A stretch of 64,000 nt of DNA from Ramlibacter tataouinensis (GTDB taxonomy: Bacteria > Pseudomonadota > Gammaproteobacteria > Burkholderiales > Burkholderiaceae_C). Location of the stretch: positions 620,001 through 684,000 of the forward strand of contig NZ_CP116009.1 of NCBI RefSeq assembly GCF_027941915.1. Reading direction: 5' to 3'. The position numbers were made by a program, and so were the translations under genes. Numbering within the stretch: position 1 is the stretch's first letter; each line of letters starts with the position of its first letter. This document shows, piece by piece, positions 8,987 to 16,145 of the stretch. The notes beneath the pieces were generated by a model. The model made no database searches. It saw only the letters and a program-made list of their open reading frames with translations, and was not told the DNA's origin.

Positions 8987-9409
8987 ATGCGCATCGTCCT
9001 CGCCGCCGACGGCAGCAAGTACACCAAGAAAGCCCTGGCCTTCCTCGCCACGCACGAATCGCTGGCCGGACCCGAGGACGAGATCCTGGTCATCAACGTG
9101 CAGCCGGCCATGCCGCCGCGCGTGCGCAGCATGGTGGGTACCGCCGCCGTCAACAGCTACCACGAGGAAGAGGCCGAGAAGGTGCTGTCGCCGATCCGCA
9201 AGTACCTCGAGCGCAAGGGCCTGAACCACCGCTGCGACTGGAAGACCGGCGAGCCGGCCTCGCAGATCGTCGGCGCCGCCAAGCGGTCCGGCGCGCACAT
9301 GATCGTCATGGGCACCCACGGCTACGGCATGATCGGCCGCGCCGTCATGGGCAGCGTCGCCCAGCGCGTGCTGGTCGATTCGCAGGTGCCGGTGCTGCTG
9401 GTCAAGTAG
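8987..9409 (+). CDS. Universal stress protein (UspA family), second of two
   Basis: A 140-residue UspA-fold protein beginning MRIVLAADGSKYTKKAL, with the nucleotide-binding C-terminal motif GTHGYGMIGRAVMGSVAQRVL. It is clearly distinct in sequence from the preceding usp, so the pair is not a recent duplication. The ATG at 8987 has AAGGAG seven bases upstream. It is probably co-transcribed with the first usp. The exact ligand and role cannot be told from the sequence. Confidence 0.9.
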   Translation: MRIVLAADGSKYTKKALAFLATHESLAGPEDEILVINVQPAMPPRVRSMVGTAAVNSYHEEEAEKVLSPIRKYLERKGLNHRCDWKTGEPASQIVGAAKRSGAHMIVMGTHGYGMIGRAVMGSVAQRVLVDSQVPVLLVK

Positions 9410-9465
9410 CGGCCGAGGGCACGACCCGACGTTGCGCCGGGTCCGCTGACGCGCCGCCGGCCCGA

Positions 9466-9479
9466 TTGACTTCGGTCAA
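9466..9479. promoter_or_regulatory. FNR-family box upstream of the narX relic / narL
   Basis: TTGACTTCGGTCAA is a perfect TTGAC-N4-GTCAA inverted repeat, 36 bases before the narX start codon. It is the same variant as the boxes at 8450, 37325 and 48187. It probably still drives narL, because narL overlaps the end of the narX remnant. Confidence 0.65.
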
Positions 9480-9515
9480 CCGCCTTCTGCGCCAGCCCGG
9501 CTGTCGTGGGCCGAG

Positions 9516-10228
9516 ATGAAAGGCGCCTGGACGCTCACTTCCAAGCTGGTCGTCAACGGGATCGCCTTTCTCGTGGTGGCGCTCACCTCCACCGGGCTGA
9601 CGCTGTGGGTGAGCTGGCGCCTGGAAGGCGGCGCCGCGGCGGTCAACGAGGCCGGGCGGCTGCGCATGCTGACCTACCGGCTCGCCTCCACCGTCGAGCA
9701 CGGCGACAGCGCCGGCGCCCAGCGCATCGCCCACACCTTCGACGGCATCGTCGACCTGCTCGACCGGGGCGACCCCGGCCGCCCACGCTCGTGTCGGTGC
9801 CGATCCGGCTGCACGACCAGGTGCTGGGCGAGGTCAACCTGTTCTTCACCGGCACGTCCGATGCGGCCGCCTCCGACCGCGAGCTGCTCGACGCGCTGGC
9901 CGGCCACCTGGCCGGCGCCATGGAGGGGCTGCGCGCCGGCGCGCTGGAGCGCGAGGCCGCGGTGACGCAGGAGCGCACGCTGCTGGCCAGCGAGCTGCAC
10001 GACTCGATCGCGCAGTCGCTCGCGTTCCTCAAGATCCAGGTGCAGCTGCTGCGCGCAGCCCTGCAGCAGCGCGACCGCGCCGCGCTCGAACGCGTGGCCG
10101 GCGAACTCGACACCGGCGCGCGCGTGCAGGTGCAGTCGCAGCCGGGCGGCGGCTGCTCGATGCTGCTGGAGCTGCCGCCGGCCGGCACGGCCGCTTTCGA
10201 GGCGGCGCGCGAGGAGGCCGTGGCATGA
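9516..10228 (+). pseudogene. narX: Degraded nitrate/nitrite sensor kinase narX (two internal deletions, frameshift)
   Basis: The first 80-90 residues are a normal NarX start: TM1 (LVVNGIAFLVVALTSTGLTL) and the nitrate-sensing P-box-like NEAGRLRMLTYRLAS. Near 9765-9784 the frame changes and the text resumes at the end of a GAF domain (TLVSVPIRLHDQVLGEVN). The second membrane helix, HAMP and most of GAF are therefore gone. The HisKA_3 helix with the phospho-histidine (LLASELHDSIAQSLAFLK) is present. The text then jumps near 10125 straight to the last strand of the ATPase domain (GARVQVQSQPGGG). The whole ATP-binding core is missing. About 237 codons remain of an expected 600 or so. It cannot act as a kinase. 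The final codons still overlap the narL start. Confidence 0.88.
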
Positions 10229-10872
10229 GCGCCAACCCGCCGTTCCGCCTGCTGGTGGTCGATGACCACACCCTGTTCCGGCGCGGCCTGGTGGCGCTGC
10301 TGGCCAGTCAGCCCGGCGTGCAGGTGGCCGGCGAGGCGGGCGACGCCGGCCAGGCCGTGCGCGAGGCGCAGCGGCTGCAGCCCGACGTGATCCTGCTGGA
10401 CAACCACCTGCCCGGCGTCACCGGCATCCAGGCGCTGGCCGGCCTGCGCGAGGCCTGCCCGCAGGCCGTGGTGCTGATGCTCACCGTCAGCGAGGACGAG
10501 CTGGACGTGCAGGCCGCGCTGCGCAACGGCGCCCAGGGCTACCTGCTCAAGACCATCGACGGCGAGGACCTGGTGGCCGCCATCCGGCGCGCCATGGGCG
10601 GCGAGACCGTGGTCAGCCCGGAGCTCACGCCGCGGCTGCTGGCGGCGCTGCGGCAACCGGCCGTGGCCGCGCCGGCCGACCCGCTGGCGGTGCTGTCGGC
10701 GCGCGAGCAGGAGGTGCTGCAGGAGATCGCGCGCGGCGCCAGCAACAAGGAGATCGCACGCAGCCTGTCGATCGCCGAGACCACGGTCAAGATCCACGTG
10801 CAGAACATCCTGCGCAAGCTCGGGCTCAGCTCGCGGGTGCAGGCGGCCGTGTTCGCCAGCCGGCTGCAGTAG
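10225..10872 (+). CDS. narL: Nitrate/nitrite response regulator NarL
   Basis: A 215-residue NarL/FixJ-family regulator. The receiver domain has DDH near residues 13-15 and the phospho-acceptor Asp in VILLDNHLPG. It is followed by a LuxR-type helix-turn-helix (LSAREQEVLQEIARG, then KIHVQNILRKLGL). The start overlaps the narX relic by four bases (ATGA), the usual translational coupling. The gene is intact although its cognate kinase is not, so it would need another phosphodonor or cross-talk. NarL normally activates nar and represses alternative respiration when nitrate is present. Confidence 0.93.
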   Translation: MSANPPFRLLVVDDHTLFRRGLVALLASQPGVQVAGEAGDAGQAVREAQRLQPDVILLDNHLPGVTGIQALAGLREACPQAVVLMLTVSEDELDVQAALRNGAQGYLLKTIDGEDLVAAIRRAMGGETVVSPELTPRLLAALRQPAVAAPADPLAVLSAREQEVLQEIARGASNKEIARSLSIAETTVKIHVQNILRKLGLSSRVQAAVFASRLQ

Positions 10873-10884
10873 CGCCGGCCGCCT

Positions 10885-12075
10885 TCAGTCGCCCAGCGGC
10901 ACCGACAGCGACATCGCCGCGCCCCAGCCGGGCTGGCTGCCGTCCTGCAGCGACACCCCCAGCGACAGGTCCAGCCGGCGCGCCAGCGGCCAGCGGGTGG
11001 CCAGCTTGAGGGTGGCATCGGGCAGCGCGGCATCCCAGGCCAGCGAGCGCGTGTAGCTCAGGTCGGCGCGCGCCGAGCGACCCAGCTTCCAGCCGGTGGC
11101 GGCCCGCAGTGCGGCGCGCGGCTCCATGCCGCCGCCGGTGTTGGTGAAGCCGCGCTCCGAGCCGTCCCAGCCCAGGCGCCAGTGGCCGTCCTCGCCGCCC
11201 TGCACCCAGCCCATCGCCCAGCGCAGGCCCGAGCCCTGCCCGCCGGCCGCCTGCGCCACGCTGGCCTGCAGCGTGCCGGCGCCGGCGGACTGCACCAGTT
11301 CCACGCCGTGGGCGACGCGCTCGGCCATCCACTCCGCGCGCGCTTCCGCCGTCAGCCCCTGCAGCAGCCCGACGCGCCAGCCGGCCGCCGCGAAGCCGCC
11401 CGGCTGCTCGCGCAGCCGGCCAAGCTCCACCTCGTAATCGGTGGCGCCGGGTTGCAGCGTCTGCGGCCCTTGCACCGGCGGGCCGCCGGCCAGCGCGCCG
11501 GGCGCCAGCAGCGCGCGCGAGTCCTGCATCGCCGCACCCGCGGCGTCGCGCAGGCGCAGCGCCGGCGGCAGCGCGAGTCCGCCCGGAGGCCAGGGCTGCG
11601 AGGGCGCGAATCCGGGCAGGTGGACGCCGTTGTCGGTGTCGGGCGGCGGCGCGCGCCAGGCCAGCGGCCGGCCGAAGCGCAGCCCGGTCAGCGCCACCGG
11701 CTGGCTCCAGCCGCCGCCGCTGCCGTGGGTCTCGCCCACCACCAGCGTCTGCCAGGGGCCGGGCAGCTGCGAGGCCCAGTTCGCGTCCAGCCGCTGCAGC
11801 GGCGCCTGCGCGGCCGGGTCGATGCGCAGGCTGCCGCGCAGCGTGCCGCGGCCGGTGTCCAGCGCGCCGTCGAGCCGGCCGGCGGGCGGGCCGGACCCCG
11901 CACCCAGCGGCTCGTACTGGATCCGCAGCCCCGGCGCCGGCGACAGCACCGCGCCGGAGGGCGCCGCGGACGCGAGCGGCAGCACGTCCTGCGCGCCGGC
12001 GCACGGCAGCAGCAGCGCCGCGGCAAGCGCGGCGATGCAGGGGGGCGAAGGGAGGGCACTGGGGACGCAGGACAT
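10885..12075 (-). CDS. Short usher-like outer-membrane beta-barrel protein (uncertain)
   Basis: A 396-residue protein from the ATG at 12075, with GGAG eight bases upstream. It starts with a signal peptide (AALAAALLLPCAGAQ) and consists of alternating beta-strand segments. Pieces resemble fimbrial ushers (FimD/PapC): LQRLDANWASQLPG, LRFGRPLAW, LQPGATDYEVELGRLR, and the C-terminal barrel strands ADLSYTRSLAWD ending in MSLSVPLGD. Full ushers are 750-850 residues and usually have chaperone and pilin neighbours. None is seen, so this is either an orphan truncated usher or an unrelated porin-like protein. It lies next to a strip of deleted genes, so internal loss is plausible. Confidence 0.45.
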   Translation of the reverse strand: MSCVPSALPSPPCIAALAAALLLPCAGAQDVLPLASAAPSGAVLSPAPGLRIQYEPLGAGSGPPAGRLDGALDTGRGTLRGSLRIDPAAQAPLQRLDANWASQLPGPWQTLVVGETHGSGGGWSQPVALTGLRFGRPLAWRAPPPDTDNGVHLPGFAPSQPWPPGGLALPPALRLRDAAGAAMQDSRALLAPGALAGGPPVQGPQTLQPGATDYEVELGRLREQPGGFAAAGWRVGLLQGLTAEARAEWMAERVAHGVELVQSAGAGTLQASVAQAAGGQGSGLRWAMGWVQGGEDGHWRLGWDGSERGFTNTGGGMEPRAALRAATGWKLGRSARADLSYTRSLAWDAALPDATLKLATRWPLARRLDLSLGVSLQDGSQPGWGAAMSLSVPLGD

Positions 12076-12240
12076 CGGGGGCTCCAGGCGCGGCCATGCT
12101 AACGGCAGCCGTCCTGCAGGCCGATCGTGCGCCGGGACGCCGGCGCCTTGCAGCGCGCGGGCGTGAAGGATGTCGCAGGGATGTGCGGCGGGATCGCGTC
12201 GGGCGCGCGGGACAGGTTGGCGCCCGTTCGAGGCTGCAGG

Positions 12241-12275
12241 CGCGTTGCGGTGGATCCCCCGCCTGCGCGGGGGAT
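12241..12275. repeat. Dispersed hairpin repeat, copy 1
   Basis: A 9-base perfect stem, ATCCCCCGC (12254-12262) with its complement at 12267-12275 and a 4-base loop. The 23 bases at 12241-12263 are identical to those at 24148-24170. Related hairpins occur near 37241 and 60361. The following bases to about 12310 repeat GGGG-GAYGACG-like units. It lies in the 255-base stretch between the usher-like gene and the nar relics, which otherwise shows nothing. Confidence 0.7.
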
Positions 12276-12326
12276 GGCGGGTCATGGCGGGGGACGACGC
12301 GTCATCGCGGGGGGCGACAGAGCCGA

Positions 12327-12782
12327 CCCAACCTGCCGCAGATCGACGACTACTACGAGCCCTTCACCTTCGACTACGAGCACCTGCAGGCGGCGCCGGA
12401 GATGAAGGCGGCGCCCACCGCGCGCCCGCGCAGCCTGGTCACCGGCCAGCGCATGCAGAAGATCGAGTGGGGCCCCAACTGGGAGGAAATCCTCGGCGGC
12501 GAGTTCTCCAAGCGCAGCAAGGACGCCAACTTCGCGAACTTCGAGCAGGTCCAGAAGGCCATGGTCGGCCAGTTCGAGAACACCTTCATGATGTACCTGC
12601 CGCGCCTGTGCGAGCACTGCCTCAACCCGGCGTGCGTGGCCTCCTGCCCGTCCGGATCGATCTACAAGCGCGAGGAGGACGGCATCGTCCTGATCGACCA
12701 GGACAAGTGCCGCGGCTGGCGCATGTGCGTCTCGGGCTGCCCCTACAAGAAGATCTACTACAACTGGCAGACCGGCAAGGCC
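12327..12782 (+). pseudogene. narH: Relic of a second nitrate reductase beta subunit (narH'), central fragment
   Basis: From about 12333 the frame reads LPQIDDYYEPFTFDYEHLQ and continues through two intact ferredoxin motifs: CEHCLNPACVASCPSG and CRGWRMCVSGCPYKK with the Trp-for-Cys change typical of NarH. It aligns with residues of about 90-230 of the intact NarH at 27185-28714 but with many substitutions, so it belongs to a different, diverged nar operon. The N-terminal first cluster and everything after YYNWQTGK are missing. The text passes without a stop into narI. It is not a functional subunit. Confidence 0.87.
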
Positions 12783-12974
12783 ATGGTGTCGGGCGGCCTG
12801 CTCGGCTTCGCCGGCGTGACGATGCTGCTGCACCGCCGGCTGGGGGATCCGCGCATCCGCGCGACCTCGCGCACCGGCGACATCGTGCTGCTGGGGCTGC
12901 GGTGGCTGCAGTTCGCCCTCGGCCTGGCCACCATCCCGCTGTCGACCCAGCACCTGGACGGCGGCATGATGATG
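12783..12974 (+). pseudogene. narI: Relic of a second nitrate reductase gamma subunit (narI'), central fragment
   Basis: About 64 residues, beginning MVSGGLLGFAGVTMLLHRRL and ending QHLDGGMMM, match the middle of NarI (compare LLLHRRLFDARIRRSS and YWSMQHLDGREM in the intact NarI at 25676-26464). They are fused in frame to the narH fragment with narJ absent. The N-terminal helices and the C-terminal third with haem-ligand histidines are gone. Directly after it, in the same frame, the sequence changes to a ppiC fragment. Confidence 0.82.
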
Positions 12975-13426
12975 GTGCGCCAGGGCCTGCTGCCCGGCAC
13001 CGTGGTGCTGCAGTCCCCGGCCCTGACCGATGCCGAGCAGTCGGTGATCGAGGCGATGGTGGAAGCCGAAGTGCCCACGCGCCAGCCCACCGAAGAAGAG
13101 GCGTGCCGCTACTACGAGGGCCACGGCGAGCGCTTCGTCGGGGACGCCCAGGCCTGCTGCGCCACATCCTGTTCGCCGTGACCGAAAAGGTCGACGTCCA
13201 GGCGCTGGCGGCGCGGGCCGAGCAGGCGCTGCTGGAACTCACGCGCAAGGACGCATCGCCGCACCGCTTCGGCGAGCTGGCGCGCGAGCTGTCCAACTGC
13301 CCCAGCGGCGGCCAGGACGGCGAGCTGGGCTGGCTGGGCCCGCGCGAGTTGGCCGAGGAGCTGGCCCACGAGCTGTTCCACGCCCCCGGCGCGCAGCAGC
13401 ACACCGGGCTGAAGCCGCGGCTGGTG
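12975..13426 (+). pseudogene. Relic of a nar-linked peptidyl-prolyl isomerase (ppiC'), frameshifted
   Basis: The first part, with LTDAEQSVIEAMVEAEVPT and TEEEACRYYEGHGERF, aligns with the intact nar-operon PpiC (compare DEEALIRAVLETQAA and TREECLRVYEQRRERF). Near 13150 the frame shifts. The text then continues as LLRHILFAVTEKVDVQ, then FGELARELSNCPSGGQDGELG, a typical parvulin core. It breaks off at GLKPRLV, about 25 residues before the expected FGWH-type end, where carbonic-anhydrase sequence begins. It thus has a missing N-terminus, a frameshift and a missing C-terminus. Confidence 0.82.
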
Positions 13427-13923
13427 CGCGCAACGTGGGGGCCCTCGTGCCGCCTTACGACGGCTCGCGCGGCCTGCACGGTACGATGGCGGCCGTGGAG
13501 TTCGCCGTGCTCGCCCTGGAGGTCGAGCACATCGTGGTGTGCGGCCACAGCCACTGCGGCGCGATCCGTGCCGTCTACGAGGGCGTGCCCCCAGGGGCCG
13601 TGGTCCTCAAGGAGTGGCTGAAGCTGGCCACCGATGCCGCCTTGCCGGTGTGCTCCACCCCCGAGGACCTGCGCCGCACCGAGCAGCGCTCGGTCGAGCT
13701 GCAACTGGAACGTTTGATGGATTACCCGATGGTGCGAGAGCGCGTCGAGTCCGGGCGGCTGGCGCTGCACGGCTGGCACTATGTGATCGAGACCGGCGAA
13801 GTGCATGTGTTCGATGCGGCGCAGGGCGGCTTCGTGCCGGCCGCGCAGGCTTCGCATGCCGGCACCGGCCCTTATCCTCCCCACGTGGAGGCGCCGCAAC
13901 CGGCTGCGTACCCGGCGGCATGA
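13427..13923 (+). pseudogene. Beta-carbonic anhydrase relic lacking its N-terminal third
   Basis: In the frame of 13432 the text reads RNVGALVPPYDGSRG, then the zinc-site half VVCGHSHCGAIRAVYEG, and runs to a normal C-terminus (LALHGWHYVIETGEVHVFD) and stop at 13923. The first zinc ligands (C-x-D-x-R, some 50-60 residues upstream in the family) are absent. Instead the truncated ppiC relic abuts directly. A GTG at 13435 could in theory start a 162-residue product, but it would lack one zinc cysteine and the catalytic Asp-Arg pair, so it should be inactive. Confidence 0.8.
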
Positions 13924-13981
13924 GCGCGCCGGGCCGCTCCCAAGCGCTCATCCCGAAGCACGTCGTGCGGAGGGTCGTCCA

Positions 13982-14926
13982 GTGACCGGATTGCGCAAGC
14001 TGGCGCAGGCGCTGCGCGGCGCCTTCGCGTTCGTGCTGGTCTCGGCCAACACCCTGTTCTGGTGCCTGGTGCTGTTCGCGCTGGCGCTGGTGAAGCTGGC
14101 CCTGCCCTTCGAGCCGGTGCGCCGCCGCCTCGATCCGCTGCTCAATGCGGTGGCCACCGCCTGGATCGCCTGCAACACCGGCTGGATGCGGCTGACGCAG
14201 CCCACCCGCTGGCAGGTGCAGGGCGGCGAGGGCCTCAAGCCCGGCGGCTGGTACCTGGTCAACGCCAACCACCAGAGCTGGGTCGACATCTTCGTGCTGC
14301 AGCGCGTCCTGGGCCGGCGCATCCCGCTGCTGAAGTTCTTCCTGAAGCAGGAACTGATCTACGTGCCGGTGATCGGGCTGGCCTGGTGGGCGCTGGACTT
14401 TCCGTTCATGCGGCGCCACGGCAAGTCGGCGCTGCGGGCCAACCCGGCGCTGCGCCGGCAGGATGCCGAGACCACCCGCCGCGCCTGCGAGAAGTTCGCG
14501 CTGGCGCCCACCAGCGTCACCAACTTCGCGGAAGGCACGCGCTTCACCGCCGCCAAGCACCGCGGCCAGCGCTCGCCCTACCAGCACCTGCTCAAGCCCA
14601 AGGCCGGCGCGCTGGCCTTCGCGCTGGGCGCCCTGGGCACGCGCTTTCGCAGCCTGGTGGACGTGACCATCGTCTACCCGGCCGGTGCGCCCACGTTCTG
14701 GGATTTCCTGTGCGGCCGGGTGCCGCAGGTCCGGGTCCACATCCGCGAGCTGGCCATCCCCGAGGTGTTCTGCAGCGGCGACTACGAGGGCGACCCGGCG
14801 CTGCGCTCGTCGTTCCACCAGTGGCTGGACCAGCTGTGGCAGGACAAGGACCGGCAGATCGCGCAGATGCGTGGCGAGGCCGACACGATCTGGCGCAAAC
14901 CCGGCGCGACCTCCGGGCCGGGGTGA
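13982..14926 (+). CDS. PlsC-like 1-acylglycerol-phosphate acyltransferase (YihG type)
   Basis: A 314-residue protein from the GTG at 13982, chosen because GGAGGG lies about seven bases upstream. The frame stays open further upstream but there overlaps the carbonic-anhydrase relic. There are N-terminal hydrophobic segments (about residues 13-41), then the acyltransferase H-x4-D motif NHQSWVD at H97-D102 and block III NFAEGTRF. Proteins of this length are closest to the YihG/YihP branch, which acylate lysophosphatidic acid with particular chains. The next genes are a ketosynthase and a sensor kinase on the same strand after 159 bases. Confidence 0.88.
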   Translation: MTGLRKLAQALRGAFAFVLVSANTLFWCLVLFALALVKLALPFEPVRRRLDPLLNAVATAWIACNTGWMRLTQPTRWQVQGGEGLKPGGWYLVNANHQSWVDIFVLQRVLGRRIPLLKFFLKQELIYVPVIGLAWWALDFPFMRRHGKSALRANPALRRQDAETTRRACEKFALAPTSVTNFAEGTRFTAAKHRGQRSPYQHLLKPKAGALAFALGALGTRFRSLVDVTIVYPAGAPTFWDFLCGRVPQVRVHIRELAIPEVFCSGDYEGDPALRSSFHQWLDQLWQDKDRQIAQMRGEADTIWRKPGATSGPG

Positions 14927-15085
14927 GCCGGCGGCCCCGGCGCGCGCCCTGCGCTCGCCTAAGATGGAGGCCGCAAGCCGCAAGCGGCTGCCGCCACCGG
15001 CGGCCACGCCACCTGCGCTGCACATTCCTTCCAAGAAAAACCGGGCGACCCGAGCCCCTGCAGGTCGCCTTCATCCTGCACGCCC

Positions 15086-16126
15086 ATGATTTTTCAATCC
15101 GTCGCCGCCAGCTTCCCGGGCCGGCGCGCCAGCAACGACGACGTGGTGGACCTCGTCCGCCATCACTCCACCGGCTTCGAGGGCGACCTCGAGAAGATGC
15201 TGCGGGTCGTCAAGACCCTGCTCGACCGCAGCGGCATCGTCCACCGCCATTGGCGCGAACCCGGTGAACGGCCGATCGACCACCTGGCGACCGCGGTGCA
15301 GGAGGCGCTGGAGCCCTCGGGCCTGCGGCCCAAGGAGGTCGACCTGCTGGTGTACGTCGGCATCGGCGGGGGCTTTCGCGAACCCGGCAACTCGTACATG
15401 GTGGCCCAGGCGCTCGGGCTGCACCGGGCCCAGTGCTTCGACATCATCGATGCCTGCATGAGCTGGACCCGCGCCCTGTCCGTCGTGGACAGCCTGTTCA
15501 AGGCCGGCGGCTACCGCAATGCGCTGGTGGTGAACGCGGAGTTCAACATGACCGAGGGCACGGCCGGCTGCCCCGAGAACTACCGGGTGCGCAACCTCGA
15601 CGAGCTGGGCTACCTGATGCCCTCGTACACCATCGGCGAGGCCGCCACCGCCACCCTGCTGCTGCCGGACCAGCCGGACAACTTCCAGATCACCTTTCGC
15701 ACCCGGCCCGACCTGGCGGACCTGTGCATGATCCCGACGGCCGGCTACGAAGGCTATTGCCAGCTCACCGAGGCCGTCGCGGCGCTCGGCGAAGGGCGCT
15801 TCAACGCCCGTGGCACGGAATTGCACGACCACATGGCCAAGGAGATGCCGCTGCTGATCCAGAGCGCCGGCGACTACCCGGCCCGGGCCGACGTCGTGTT
15901 CACCCATGCCTCGTCGACGCCGGCCTGGGACAACGTGGGCCGGCAGCACGGCTTCGCCGAGAAGATCTTCCATGCCTACCCGCAGACCGGCAACGTCGTC
16001 TCGGCTTCGATCCCGGCCGCCATGGCGCTGGCCCGCAAGGCCGGCAAGCTGTCCAGGGGCGACAAGGTGATGTGCCTGATGGGCAGCGCCGGCATGTCGT
16101 TCGCCCTCAGCCGCTTCGTGTTCTGA
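15086..16126 (+). CDS. KAS III-like 3-oxoacyl-ACP synthase (FabH superfamily)
   Basis: A 346-residue thiolase-fold enzyme with the complete Cys-His-Asn triad of KAS III: C124 in IIDACMSWTRA, H274 in FTHASSTPAW and N303 in QTGNVVSASIP. Flanking features such as VYVGIGGGFREPGN and GEAATATLLL are family-typical. It is not the housekeeping FabH: no fab genes surround it and the sequence is diverged. Divergent KAS III enzymes make signal or specialised lipids in other bacteria (pyrone and dialkylresorcinol synthases). It sits 19 bases before a membrane hybrid kinase on the same strand, so the two are probably co-transcribed. Substrate and product are unknown. Confidence 0.85.
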   Translation: MIFQSVAASFPGRRASNDDVVDLVRHHSTGFEGDLEKMLRVVKTLLDRSGIVHRHWREPGERPIDHLATAVQEALEPSGLRPKEVDLLVYVGIGGGFREPGNSYMVAQALGLHRAQCFDIIDACMSWTRALSVVDSLFKAGGYRNALVVNAEFNMTEGTAGCPENYRVRNLDELGYLMPSYTIGEAATATLLLPDQPDNFQITFRTRPDLADLCMIPTAGYEGYCQLTEAVAALGEGRFNARGTELHDHMAKEMPLLIQSAGDYPARADVVFTHASSTPAWDNVGRQHGFAEKIFHAYPQTGNVVSASIPAAMALARKAGKLSRGDKVMCLMGSAGMSFALSRFVF

Positions 16127-16145
16127 GCGCCGCGAGGCCGCCTGC

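Noticed and set aside
12096..13181. 361-codon frame read as one NarH-NarI-PpiC fusion protein
   Set aside because: Although open, every domain is cut in essential parts (first NarH cluster, NarI haem helices, parvulin core in another frame), so a working fusion is unlikely.
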